Both the position numbers and the translations under genes were made by a program. From Dryococelus australis (taxonomy: Eukaryota; Arthropoda; Insecta; Phasmatodea; Phasmatidae), in contig CM057009.1 of the NCBI GenBank assembly GCA_029891345.1, positions 292,780,966 through 292,844,965 of the forward strand: a DNA stretch of 64,000 bases, read 5' to 3'. Below the pieces are notes generated by a model. It made no database searches. It saw only the letters and a list, made by a program, of their open reading frames with translations, and was not told the origin of the DNA. The first letter of the stretch is position 1; each line of letters opens with the position of its first letter. Shown in pieces: positions 10,003 to 21,235 of this stretch.

Positions 10003-12269
10003 ACAGTTGTGTTCGTGTGTTATTATTTAGGTAACTCAGATTTTTCAACTTTAAGTGAATCATAGCATGAATGTGTTAAACGAAAGGTCGTTCAATAAGG
10101 ATACTTAGGTAAAGATGTTTCTCTTATCATGTGATTCAAAAGTAGTTATTACATTTGTGAAAATTATCACTAATGATTATGTATTTGAAAAGTAGTGAAA
10201 CTGTGATTAACAGTTTTTTGTTTATTACATGAAATAATACGTTGTTTTAATTTTATGTATACGATAATGAGAAAATTAAAAATCACAGTTGTAAATAAGT
10301 CTAGAGTGATACTATATAAGGTTTTATATTAAGACCGAGTGAAGTCAATTTATCAAATTAAAAATAAAATAACGTAGCTTTCGGATTATTTACACGAGTG
10401 GTGCTCGAAAGTAATCTAAATCATTAGCACTTTTTATTGTAATAGAACACCACACAAATCTTGGACATATTATGAACGATTATCTGAAAGAATTGATAAT
10501 GCGAAATGTTTTTCCACAGCTTTGTTTTTGTCACGGCACAACGAGATTATGATGGTAATTTACACAAGAGTCAAATCATAACTGCTTTCAGAGGGTGAAG
10601 ATATTTGGAGGGCTCTTGACATCGAGGTCTTGAGAGTACCGCTTTCAGAAAATACCACTACAGAAGGTCCCAATAATTCAGAGTTTAAAAAGAGAAAATT
10701 CTAAATGGCAGTAATCCTATAGGCTGAAAGTTGCACTAAAAGGAGAAGAAATCGTGGGGATACAAAAAAGAAAGAAGTGAAGATAAACAGGTCTTTAACA
10801 AACATAGGTCCACCCTCCTTTCCTAGTCCTTACATTCCAAATTCAAAAATCAAAGACAATTGCACATTACTTCTGAATAGGGCTTACATTAGGGTAAGGA
10901 TTTAAATGCCTTAAACATCTAATGTAGTTTATCATTATATTATTGAATAATATCCGCTGATTCTCGCAACTACTAAGCTATAATAGGAAAATGTAAAAAA
11001 AAAAAAAGCAACATACTTGTGGTGAGTTCATGACGTATGTGGTAAATTATAGTTCTGGAAAAATAGAAACTTTACATATTTTATTATCAAACTACATTTT
11101 AATTTTGTGGGAAAATTATTAAAATAAAATATTTGCAAACGCACATTGTGAATGCGACAGTTTCTTGTTCTGCAAAAAATTTAACAATTCTTGAAGCACA
11201 TGTACATACAAAATATTGCAGTCATTGGCTGAGAACTTATCTAAGGTAGATAAACAGCTGAATTAGAAGGTTCTTGTTTCAGAACACCTGAGGCGGACTG
11301 ATACACAAAAAAAAAAAAAAAACAACACTAGTACTAATTTCGTAACTGGGATAGCGCCTATTTCACATGTTCGATTTGAAAAAGTTAACTAGTTATAAAA
11401 TATTTATGAAATAAATACTGTACAAAAATTTAGAACAAAAATCTAAACGTCGCACACGACAGTAATTTTTAAAGGAACTTATGCAATTACGTCTATTTTA
11501 AGTGCAGCAACTTCAAACAACTTGATCGTCAGTGGACTCAATTTTATTTTTTAATTAATCAGATAAATTGCATTGAATGTACGGACGTGCCGCGAAGAAA
11601 TGTATCTGCTTTTATCAGCCACTCTTTGTAATTCCGGACTTTTAATAAGAACAACCTCTTCTATCGGGGAAGGAGCCAAGAGTTATTAAAGATGAATGAG
11701 AAGCAATTTTAAACTTAGTGGAAGAGAAGCGCCACTCACCTACGTTCGCCGGAGCGAAAAGAGCTCTGAAAAAAAAAAAAAAAAAAAAAAAAAAGCCTAA
11801 AATAACTGTCATGAAGAAAACAATGGCGAGCTGTCGGGAGTCACAAAAGTTTTGTCAGAAGATATCACACTCTTAAAACAAAACAGAGAGTGGCTGTGAA
11901 TATCAAGCTTTCGTGCCTAGAATTCTCCAAGACTGTTAGTACAGAAACAGCGATCGTATTAGTTTATATATATATAATCTTATATAATTGAGCGTAAATA
12001 GCAATGCTGACAGGTATGTGTGCATGACTCTCAAGACATGGCTACAGAATATAAGAATTTTGCTTCAGTATAACTTAACATTCTCTCAAACAACTACTAT
12101 CGTTATCGAACAGTTCAATATTCCCAGAAATATATTATCGCTAAGCGATTCTTACAATCCAAAATTTTAATTGGAATGGAACATGCCGTTGTAATTACTC
12201 AACAGCATTGCTGAGCTTGAAAGAAACGTGCTCTGCTATCGTAATATAAGTCTATGATTACATTTACAA

Positions 12270-12271
<2 letters not shown>
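10001..12271. other. Unassigned AT-rich sequence
   Basis: A frame of about 40 codons near 10590-10700 (+) has mixed, polar composition unlike the surrounding AT-rich frames, but it matches no family I know. A 26 bp A-run lies at 11769-11794. No repeat termini or RNA gene could be supported. Confidence 0.4.

Positions 12272-12334
<63 letters not shown>
12272..12334. repeat. Compound microsatellite (AC)n(AT)n
   Basis: An AC run passes into an AT run. Confidence 0.97.
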
Positions 12335-12335
<1 letters not shown>

Positions 12336-12746
12336 CATACGGCTCAACCTACTATTTCTAATACACAAAAATATTTTTTCTAAAGAATAGCCTTTAGCTA
12401 TGTAGTTATCGCCCTGACTGCCACCAGCGACAATACGATGTTTTATGTGGAACATTTTTTGTTTGTTTGTAGATTGCGTGGTTGTTTGATGTTGAAAGAA
12501 AATAATTTTGAATGCATCGTGAAGTGAATTTCACATAAGAAGAGAATAAAAACAATAACCGCAGGATTTAATAACAACCGTGTGTATTTTTCGTTCCATT
12601 GTGTGAACGGCTCGCTAACAGTAGCTTTATGCGTCTAATAGAAAATGGCAATATTAATAGTTCGGTTGAAATTTGTCAAACTATTTAATGGTTATGACTA
12701 AATTATCCAAAATAGTTTATATTGTGCCATTTTGAAAAATACCTTA

Positions 12747-14165
12747 AGTAGTAGGATTTGGAAAGTGGGCATAACGGATTCCGCATTTGCAGTCGGAGCC
12801 AGAGGGTCTGATATGTTGTGACGTCACCCGTCCGCCATATTTTCCCTTTTTTCCACAACATTTCCCATTCCCCTTAAAATCACTAGCTCTCCCTAAAAAT
12901 TTCCCTTATTTCCCTAACAATTTCACTTTTTTCCATAAAATTTTCCCTTTTTTCTCATTTGCAAGGATGAACCCCCAAAAAATCCTCGTTTTTTGCAGAG
13001 CAGGAGAGACGGATTATCGACACAGGTGATCTTGGGCCAGGGGAATCAAACCGGCTAGGACATTTGACCTTTGACAATAAAATCCCCCAAAAAAAATTTA
13101 AAATTAAAAAATTAAAAAATATATTGTTAAAAATATTTAAAAAATTATTTTAAAAATTATAAAAAATATTATAAAAATATTAATGTTTAAAAATTAAATT
13201 TCCTCAGTTTCCCTCCTCACACCCTCACCAAACCAATTAGTCGGAAAGCCTCCACCCCCTCGACCATAGCCAGTAATCCATCTTGGTAGTGCCAGCCATC
13301 TTAGCAAACATTTTGGATGCAGACGACCTTGACCCAATGACCTTGAAAATTAAAACTCGAGGAAAAGTCGATAAATTCGGCTAGCATTCAACATTACTGA
13401 TCACACCACCATATTGGATGAAGGCAACCTTGACCTTGACCCCATGACCTTGGAAACAATAACTGCAGAAACAAATCTTAAAAGTCAGCAAGCATATTAC
13501 ATTACTGACCACCATCACCATATTGGATGCAGGTGACCTTGACCTTGACCCCATGACCTTGAATGACTTTAAAAACAAATCTCGAGAAAAACCTTAATAT
13601 AGAATAAATTCAAGAAAGGCAGCGAACATATTACATCACTGACTAGCACTACTAATTTAATTCTGGCAAATTAGGTAAACATGAAATAAAACACACTACA
13701 TTTTTCACACATATTTCTTTATTCAATCAATTTATTATAGTCGTTCATGGCTTCGAAAAAATTACAATATTATCATATATATGCAATCACAATATATGCG
13801 ACGTTGTTGTAGGCTACAGTCTTTTATGCATCTCGCTGTTCACATTCGTGTTGTGCTTGTACGAAAATATCGTAACAATTGTTACACCGACACACTGTGC
13901 AGATTGGGTTATGTAGGTAACTACAATTTCAAGGACATGTGCCGAAGTCGCAAGTGACCTGCTTGCAGCAAACCTGGTACCGAGTTACTGGTGAGAAATG
14001 CACTTCACCTTTACCGGTCTTTGCATGTCTAAGTAAACAGTCGGTACGGCTGAACTGCTTATTACTCACCTGTCACACAAATATGATATTCGACACGGAT
14101 TCTTGGCACAATTGAAGCACACATGTCGTCGTGCATTCTGGACGAGAGTAAATGTCTTGCCACAG
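12747..14165 (+). repeat. Left inverted arm of the foldback element
   Basis: It pairs with 15573-16953 with scattered substitutions and small indels. The two arms share the order: outer terminus, T-rich tract, half-site subrepeat, AATAAATTGATTGAATAAAG and zinc-finger fragment. Confidence 0.82.
13300..13580. promoter_or_regulatory. Three-copy subrepeat with nuclear-receptor half-sites, left arm
   Basis: Units about 102-106 bp long start near 13311, 13413 and 13519 with CATATTGGATGCAGG. Each contains TGACCTTGACCTTGACCC or a close form, then ATGACCTTGAA. On the minus strand these read TCAAGGTCA, the extended half-site bound by FTZ-F1/NR5A and ERR-type receptors. The sites are seen in the sequence; receptor binding is inference. 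Confidence 0.5.
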
Positions 14166-14640
14166 AAGTGACACTGATGGCAACATAGTAATTCGGACAA
14201 AGACTCGAACGGGAGAGTAGGCGATACAGTTGTCGCAGATGAAGAACTGAATGGCATTTCTGCAGGCACTGTGCCAAACATTCCCCAAGACCCTGGAATT
14301 TCCGGTAGACAAATAGGTGCCTTAGCCGAAGAGGTAGATGATGTGACTGAAGAGGAAGACGATAAGACCCAACAATTCGGTAGTATAAGCCAAGAAGTCG
14401 ATGGTGGGATTGGTACCATGCCCATTGCAGATGACAGCGGTGCTACTGTAGGCAGTTTACCCAAAGAGGTCTATGGCGCTGTCGACGTCATCTCTGAAGT
14501 CGTCGATGGCTGCACTACTCTAGGTGACCCACCCGAAAAAGTCGATGGCACTGCTGGTACCACTCCCGAAGAAGTCGATGGCACTGCCATAGCGGCCATT
14601 AGGTCTGGAGTGCCCAAAGACATCGCAGATGCAGAATAAG
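13824..14640 (-). pseudogene. Zinc-finger protein relic with Pro-Ser-Thr repeats (left arm copy)
   Basis: On the minus strand, an N-terminal stretch with repeats of the form VPSTSSGVVP and VPSTFSGGSP (14600-14500) leads, after one stop codon at about 14480, into a Ser-rich linker. It then reaches a cysteine/histidine module (about 14195-14066) reading HQCHFCGKTFTLVQNARRHV and continuing to YLCDR. There the frame breaks by a short insertion at about 14085. The downstream block, again Cys-rich (CRCNNCYDIF in the right-arm copy), ends at a stop near 13824. The spacing is C2H2/C2HC-like, so nucleic-acid binding is likely. I do not recognise the family. The plus-strand frame at 14271-14639 is the shadow of the Pro-Ser-Thr repeats. 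Confidence 0.55.
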
Positions 14641-15299
14641 ATTTTGATGCGAAACGGCAGAAGCTAACCGTGACGATGTATCTTTCATGGCATCTGCTGT
14701 CAAACTAAGCTTCTCAGTTGACTTCCCTACTGACTTCCACGTGATTGCAGCTGTCCAATCACATGTGGTAATTGAGACATCATATGCGGGAATTAGTCTC
14801 TGATTCGTACAAACTGACTCCTGCCAAACCGACCCCTCACAAGGCTGACACATAAAATAACCCTCAAATGATCCATAAATGGCCCCCAGCACCACCACCC
14901 TGACCCCTAAATTACCCCCAACGACCCTTAATGACCCATTGACCCATGACCCATTTACCCATTGGCCCATAGCACAACATGGTCTATGTACTCAACAATG
15001 CCGCACCACTACAGGCCACCACCATGCTTCCGTATTGGTCGTCGGGCGAAAAGGACTATTTGTACTGGCCGCCCTCTCATGCCTACGAGAATTTTGTCCA
15101 TAGGTGAATAGGTGAAAATTCGATCGCATAATCGGCACTGGCGTGAGCCAATTAGCGATGATGCAGGTCGCGGCTCCATAATTGTGAAGGTAAAAGGCAT
15201 CCCTTCGTATTCACAATTCATTATCGTGGTATGGGAATACTCTGTAAAAACCCAAATTCTTGTTCGCTCCAGAAGAACACAAACAGGTTCTAAATTATA

Positions 15300-15560
15300 C
15301 TATACATAATTATTTATATTATTATCTTATATAAATAAATACATATTTATTATATACATTATTATGTATACTCCTGTCTTATATTAATACATATGTACAT
15401 AGTATACATATATGCATATATTCTATATAATTATGTTTATTACTATCTTATATAAATACACATATATTTTATTATCAAATTTTTTATATTCTTACCTTAT
15501 ATAAATATAAATTCTATACATAATTATGTATATTCCTATCTTATATATGTATATATAATA
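15300..15560. repeat. AT minisatellite in the foldback spacer
   Basis: Imperfect units of about 50-70 bp share CTTATATAAATA and TATACATAATTATGTATA words. CTTATAT starts near 15329, 15378, 15449, 15503 and 15540. Confidence 0.7.
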
Positions 15561-15584
15561 ATACCTGCGCGTGTTCTTCTGGGG

Positions 15585-15926
15585 CGAACGAGTAAAACAT
15601 TTACTGCCGATCGGATTACACGACGACATGTGCGCTTATATTATGCCAAGAATTCCTGTTGTATGCCATATTTGTGTGACAAATGCGGTAAGCAGTCCAG
15701 CCGTACCAACAGTTTACTTAGACATTCAAATACTTGTAAAGGTGAAGTGCATTTCTCATCAATACCTCGGTACCAGGTTTCCTGCAAGCAGGTCTCTTGT
15801 GACTTCGGTACATGTCCTCAAAAGTTTAGTTACTTACATAACCCGCCCCGCACAGTGTGTCGGTGTAATAATTGTTACGATATTTTCGCACAAGCACAAC
15901 ACGAGTGTGAACAGCGAGATACATAA
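15585..15926 (+). pseudogene. Zinc-finger protein relic (right arm copy)
   Basis: The frame open from 15630 to 15926 (98 codons) carries YLCDKCGKQSSRTNSLLRHS followed by CKG, a C-x2-C finger, then CKQVSCDFGTCPQKF, CRCNNCYDIF and a C-terminal HECEQRDT. It pairs with the left-arm copy and keeps the part that is frameshifted there. The first finger seen in the left copy is lost here by rearranged bases at 15573-15625, so this copy is 5'-truncated. The two copies point outward from the element centre. Nucleic-acid binding is inferred from the Cys/His pattern only. Confidence 0.55.
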
Positions 15927-16179
15927 AAGGCTGTAACCTACAAAAAAAGTTGCATATATTGAGATGCCTATATAAGTCGAATAATATTGTAATTTTTTCG
16001 AATTCATGAACTACTGTAATAAATTGATTGAATAAAGAAAGGTGTGAAAAATAAAGTGTGTTTTAATTTCTTGTTTACCTAATTTGCCAGAATGAAATTA
16101 GTGGTAGTAGTCATTGATGAAGTATGCTCGCTGACTTTTATGAATTTATTAATGTTTACAGTTTTTTCTCGGGTTTTTG

Positions 16180-16460
16180 TTTTCAAGGTCATTCAAGTTC
16201 ACGGGGTCAAGGTAAAGGTCATCTGCATCCAATATGGTGGTTCTCTGTAATATAATATGCTTTCTGACTTTTATGACTTTTTCCCTAGATTTTGTTTCCA
16301 ACATCATTCAAGGTCACTGTGTCAAGTTCAAGGTCACCTGCATCCAATATGGCGGTGGTGGTCAGTAGTGTAATATGCTTGCCGACGTTTATGAATTTTC
16401 TAGAGTTTTTGTTTTGAAAGTCATTCAAGGTCATGGAGTAAAGGTCGTCTGCATCCAATA
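16180..16460. promoter_or_regulatory. Three-copy subrepeat with nuclear-receptor half-sites, right arm
   Basis: Units begin or end with CTGCATCCAATATGG near 16217, 16337 and 16447 and contain TCAAGGTCA, GTCAAGGTAAAGGTCA or TTCAAGGTCA. It mirrors 13300-13580. Half-sites are conserved more often than the spacer between them, judged by eye. Confidence 0.5.
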
Positions 16461-18699
16461 ATGTTGCTAAAGTGGCTGACAGCACCAAGATGACTGACTG
16501 GGTATGGGTGAAGGGGTGGAGGCTGGCCGACTAATCGGTTTGTTGAGGGGGGTGAGGTGGAATCTCAGGAAATGTAATATTTTTAAACTAATTGTTTCGT
16601 ATTTTTTAAAAATAAATTTGTGATATTTTTTAAATAATATATTTTTGGGATGTTCAAGGACAAAGTTAAAGGTCCTGACCTTTCCGGTTGCCCTGGCCCA
16701 AGGTCATCTGGGTCACTAATTCGTCTCTCCTGCTCTGCAAAAAACGAGAATTTTCTGGTGATAATTTTTTTGCAAATGGGAAAAAATGGGACATGTTTAG
16801 GGAACTTTAGTCGATTTTGAGGGAGAAAGGGAAACTTTTAGGGATAAAAGGGAAAAAAGGTGGTGTACGTTTGACACCACAACATGGCGAACCCCGTGGC
16901 TCTGACACCGAATCCGGAATTCGTTGTGCCCGACTTCCCCAAATCCTACTACTATCTGACCCACTTAAATTATGTAAGTTTACATGGTCCACAGAATTTG
17001 GTGGGAATTCGGTGATTGGTTGCCGAAACATGACAAAAATGTTGCATTTTTTCATCTGGCACTATTGTACGTACAAAAGGCCGGCAAATAATATATCTAC
17101 ATGCATATTTAAAGCTTTTAGTGGCTATTGTAAGCAAACTGAGTTTAATTGAAAGCGGTTTAATTTTTAAATAGATACTACAAACTTGTTTAAATTATCT
17201 ATAATACTGCATTACTGTAAATAATGCCAGACACACATAAAACATGGTCTACTTTAGCCCTATTTACGTGTAAGTTGAGTTGTAATAGTTTTTTGTTTTC
17301 CCGGACATATGACATAAAAGTTCCAGTTTCTCATATGGTGCTATTTTCATTATTGTATTGAGATATTCTGTGTTTTTCATAGATACTGCTACAAGTAGAT
17401 TGAAATTATTTGAGACATATGGCTTACTAACCTCAAACATTTACATGGCTATTATTTTTTTTTAATGTGTCTGACTCCGTAAGTCATACAAACTAAGATT
17501 AACTACAAAGGTATAATATGTAGCCGGAATTTGGAGGGAATCAATTAATAGTTTTCCCAGATAGGACACAAAAACTTAATCTTTTATGCAGTACTATCTT
17601 CCAAAATTGCTTACAAATGACTTTAATGACTGAAAATTAAGTTTATATATTACTTTATCTAATGCTTGCATAGATACTGCTAGCATAAAATGTTAAGTGG
17701 GAATTGGTTACATAGTTTCATAAATAAAGCACAGTAGTAGATAATGTGTATGTGGTCGTTTTGAAAATAATAGTCTAACCCACTAAAATACGTCAGTTTA
17801 TATGATACAACTGTAATATTACGTGGGTGCGAAATTTAGTAGGAATCGGTGATTGTTTCCCGAGATATGGCATTCAAACTTTATGTTTCGCGTGACGCTA
17901 TCTTTCAAAATGGCGGACAAAATAGGCCGCGTTTTGAAACATTGTATGGTTGTGAAAGATACTTTAAGCATAACAATTTTGGTTGAAACTGGTTAGAGGT
18001 ATTGTAGATATTGCAAGTAAAGCTAATATATAGCAAACCATTTGGAAAAAATATGAGTCTTATCCAATTTAATTTCGTATATAAAACTTGCCTACATTAC
18101 TTTTATTTATATGCCAAATATGACAGGAATTGTTTGTGTAATTACAGAGGTACAATATAAAAGATTTATTTTTCATGTTGCGCTATTTTTCAAAATGGGG
18201 ATTGATAACATTATAGCTTTCTCAATTCAATTCTTACATCATGCACTGCCAACGTATCAAATTTTGTTTAAATTGGTTAAATTTTTCCCGTTATATAAAG
18301 TAAAAACTTTATTGACCAATTTGCGCTATTTCTAAAATGGTTCACCAATAACATTATCGGTTTCTAAATTAAATGCTTACATTATTCACTGTGAATTAAC
18401 CAAATTTGGCTTAAATATTTTTAATGGTTCTTGATGAACAATGTAAAAGTTTTATTTTTCAATTTACACTGTCTTCCAAAATGGCGGTCTAATAAGATTA
18501 TAACTTTCTCATTTAAGTTGGTTGAAATCCGTTGAAAAACTCCCGCGATATAACACAGTGACCTACACTTTAAATTTGCAACCATTTTGAAAATAAGTAC
18601 CTGGCGTGATCGAAAACTGTAAAAGTCCAATGTCATCGCTAAATACTCTATGTGTACATAATTTTGTGAAATTCAGTGTTCAGATTTAAAATCCATTAT

Positions 18700-18734
18700 G
18701 GGGTGGGATTTATTGGTGGGCGGGGGGAGGGGGG
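18700..18734 (+). other. G-rich tract with quadruplex potential
   Basis: Successive G-runs GGGG, GGG, GGG, GGGGGG and GGGGGG occur within 35 bases at the end of repeat copy B. Copy A has a shorter G-run at its matching end (7451-7460). Confidence 0.6.
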
Positions 18735-18735
18735 A

Positions 18736-19983
18736 TAGAAATTCGGATAATTACATAAGCCTGGCCTAACGAACATGTTTATTCACTTGCTGCTCCCTGA
18801 TAATTTAACCACATATCATAATAAAGCACGATAGTTCCCACCAACAATTAAAAAGGAACCAATAATGTGGGTCAAAACTAACCCCTAAAGACCTAAGTAA
18901 CACTTCACCCCCATTTCACGGTAGTTGATGGCATACCTACTTATTTTGTGAGGAGTCCTAAACTCTAATCCTAGATTGTGTATGGGTGTGAATGCTACGG
19001 GTGTGATTACTGATTTTTGTAATAATTATATTTAGAATTTTTAATACATTATTACGTTCGTGGTACGTAATTCACCAGTCATACGAACGGCATAAAATTA
19101 AGGTAGAAAAATACGAATTATTTGAGTTAAATATAATGTTTATTACTTACTCTAAAACAACGACAAGATAAATAAGTTACGGCCTCTTTATGGTATATTT
19201 CATTTTAGAAAACACTTGTCCTATATTTTCAGACTGTAGGGTTCTCGGCTAGAATTCAGGTTAAGTAATGAATGGATGTATAGCTTTTACAAGTGAATTC
19301 ATATCGGTTTATTACTTTAGCCAGCTTTCTCTTCATTGGCCAGCCGATACAAAGTGGGAGCATGAGTAAGCAACAATGTCAAGAATAAACTGTGTCACAT
19401 CAGTTTCTGTAACTGTGTTCTTACACAACAAATTTTTTTGAGCTTTGGACATGTAGGTACGTTAAGGGATTAGCTACTTTATTCCTTGCAAGTCTGCTAT
19501 CGGCTCAGAGTCGTCTAGGGCGTGCATAATAAACTATGATCCAATAGCAAAGGTGAAATTAGTGTACGTTGGAAATCTATCTGGTCCTGAAATAAAGTCG
19601 CGAAATTTTCATATCCCTTATCATTGGTTATTGAGCTTCGCAGCTTGCAGAACAAACCAAAATACCTACACGTGCGTAATGTAGGCCTGCACAATTGTGC
19701 ACACTGGGTATGAATGGGTTAAGACGTATCGCTCTATAAAGCAACTGAAAGAGTAGCCAAACTGTTAGAAATGCCTGTAGGTTTGCAGAAACTTTTACGG
19801 CGATGCAGAGTTAATTTACGAAAGCCACTCTATAATGACGAATAATGAAAATGGGATACGTAAATATAAAACACGTAAGCACTTCGTAATCTTATGGCTT
19901 CGATTTTGAGACACGAACAATGCCAATGATACTTGAAGCGTATAAAATCCCATCTTCACAATTATACTTGGTGCAAAATAGTA
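18736..19983. other. Unassigned sequence
   Basis: No gene, RNA or repeat terminus was supported. Confidence 0.45.
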
Positions 19984-20112
19984 GTAGGTGAGTGGCGAAT
20001 CACTCATGGAGTGCCAATTCGTTGATTCTTGTTCAATTTGCGTTATAGGACAAGACCTTCTGTATACACAGTGAAACACGCACATAGCGAAAATAAATTA
20101 TTTTTTTGTAAC
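19984..20112 (+). repeat. tRNA-SINE, diverged copy
   Basis: It starts TAGGTGAGTGGCG and carries TATACACAGTGAAACACGCA and CATAGCGAAAATAAAT, which match the copy at 21055-21205. The B box is eroded. Confidence 0.55.
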
Positions 20113-20242
20113 ACCGTTTTGTAAACTATAGACAGAACGAAATTGAAAGCTGTCTAACACAACTTGTAACTAAGAGAGACGCGTTTGTCACTTTCAAGTA
20201 CTTGAAACCTATTTTTAGAAAATACTTCGTGTAAAGGTGTTG

Positions 20243-20480
20243 TAGGTGAGTGGATGCTCTGCCCTCGTAGCTCAGGGGCAGGGTGGCGAGTTCACGCCCC
20301 GGTTCCTCCACGGCAGAATTTTCAGTCCGCATGTCGCGTACATGCAGTACCGTGAGTTTGTCGTCAAGTCGGTCTACTTGAGCTCGCCACACGGAAAAAT
20401 ACACTCCCACTATCAAACGTCGCTCACGCTACGGCAAATGTGTCGGTCAACGAAGTCAATAATAAACTTAAAAAAAAAAA
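20243..20480 (+). repeat. tRNA-derived SINE with 3' A tail
   Basis: The head holds an A-box-like TAGCTCAGGGGCAGG (about 20268) and a B-box-like CCCCGGTTCCTCC (about 20297). A body of about 160 bp and a ten-A tail (20471-20480) follow. The upstream GGTGAGTGG also opens the SINEs at 19984 and 21055. A target-site duplication was not found by eye. Confidence 0.6.
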
Positions 20481-20565
20481 GTGTTTCGAGTTATTGAGTG
20501 TTAATTTTTTGATTTGTGTTCAAATCTAACTACAGGACAATATATATATATAGTCCTGTAGTTAG

Positions 20566-20624
<59 letters not shown>

Positions 20625-20656
20625 CTGTAGTAAGATATATATTGTCCTGTAGTAAG

Positions 20657-20696
<40 letters not shown>

Positions 20697-20775
20697 CCTG
20701 TAGTAAGATATATATATTGTCCTGTAGTAAGATTTGAACACAAATCGAAAAATTAACACTCAATAACTCGAAACA

Positions 20776-20778
<3 letters not shown>
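20479..20778. repeat. Near-perfect inverted repeat around (TA)n
   Basis: The 60-base arms 20479-20538 and 20719-20778 are reverse complements with two mismatches. The loop is (TA)n broken by repeated GTCCTGTAGTAAGAT words (20553, 20622, 20644, 20695, 20719). A further (TA)n tract follows. Confidence 0.9.

Positions 20779-20840
<62 letters not shown>
20777..20840. repeat. Microsatellite (TA)n
   Basis: About 32 TA units, followed by GCGTGTG. Confidence 0.97.
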
Positions 20841-20843
<3 letters not shown>

Positions 20844-21054
20844 TGTGTAATATATATATATAATATTGATTTCCCTGTTATACCCATTGATATACATTAC
20901 GGAAATAAAACTCTTTTTTTATGCCCCTGTTCGTAAACCTGAAATAAAACAACATTCGCGATGACTCTAACATGACTAGAAAGTTAGAGAGGTAGGCCTA
21001 CATGCATTATTCTATATCAATTCCATATTTACAACACTGCTTCTTTGTAAACAT

Positions 21055-21205
21055 GTGGTGAGTGGATAGCGTGTTGTACTGTCAAATTTTTTTTTCCCCC
21101 CGAGTTGAAATCCTGCCACCGGACAAATTTTTTTTTTCTTACTTTTTATACACAGCGAAGCGCACACATAACGAAAGTAAATCTTTTTATGTAAACCGTT
21201 TTTAT
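21055..21205 (+). repeat. tRNA-derived SINE
   Basis: An A-box-like GGTGAGTGGATAGCG, a T-rich insertion and a B-box-like GAGTTGAAATCCTGCC are followed by a body with ATACACAGCGAAGCGCAC. Two nearby copies (19984, 20243) share the opening motif. Confidence 0.65.
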
Positions 21206-21235
21206 AAAGAGCAGATTTAAAAAAAAAAGTTTGCA

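Larger units (their letters stand above)
12747..16953. mobile_element. 4.2 kb foldback element with about 1.4 kb inverted arms
   Basis: The left arm (12747 to about 14165) matches the reverse complement of the right arm (about 15573 to 16953). The outer ends are AGTAGTAGGATTTGG and its complement. Inside come a TGTTGTG / CACAACA block, T-rich tracts, a ligand-type half-site subrepeat and a zinc-finger gene fragment. The spacer holds Ser/Thr-Pro-rich coding remnants (about 14170-14640), a GACCC-rich tract (14880-14960) and an AT minisatellite. No transposase is recognisable. The empty site can be read from sibling repeat units such as 17757-17800. Confidence 0.82.
15573..16953 (-). repeat. Right inverted arm of the foldback element
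   Basis: It is the reverse complement of 12747-14165. The inner limit is set where TTCTGGGGC aligns with TTCTGTGGC of the other arm. Confidence 0.82.
12600..18735. repeat. Old tandem-repeat family, copy B, interrupted by a foldback element
   Basis: 12600-12746 and 16954-18735 carry the same diverged units as 5830-7480. TTCCCGAGATATGGCATT-type blocks stand near 17006, 17295, 17550, 17855, 18137, 18285 and 18540, with repeated AAAATGGCGGAC and TTTGAAAATAA words. Both copies end with GATCGAAAACT. The unit structure is broken at 12747 and resumes at 16954, which brackets the inserted element. No coding sequence is visible. Confidence 0.7.

Noticed and set aside
14271..14639. Acidic 122-residue frame with repeated Glu-Val-Asp-Gly
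   Set aside because: It is the opposite strand of Pro-Ser-Thr repeats that lead into the zinc-finger module on the minus strand.
20516..20763. Tyr-Ile repeat frames
   Set aside because: Translations of (TA)n microsatellite.
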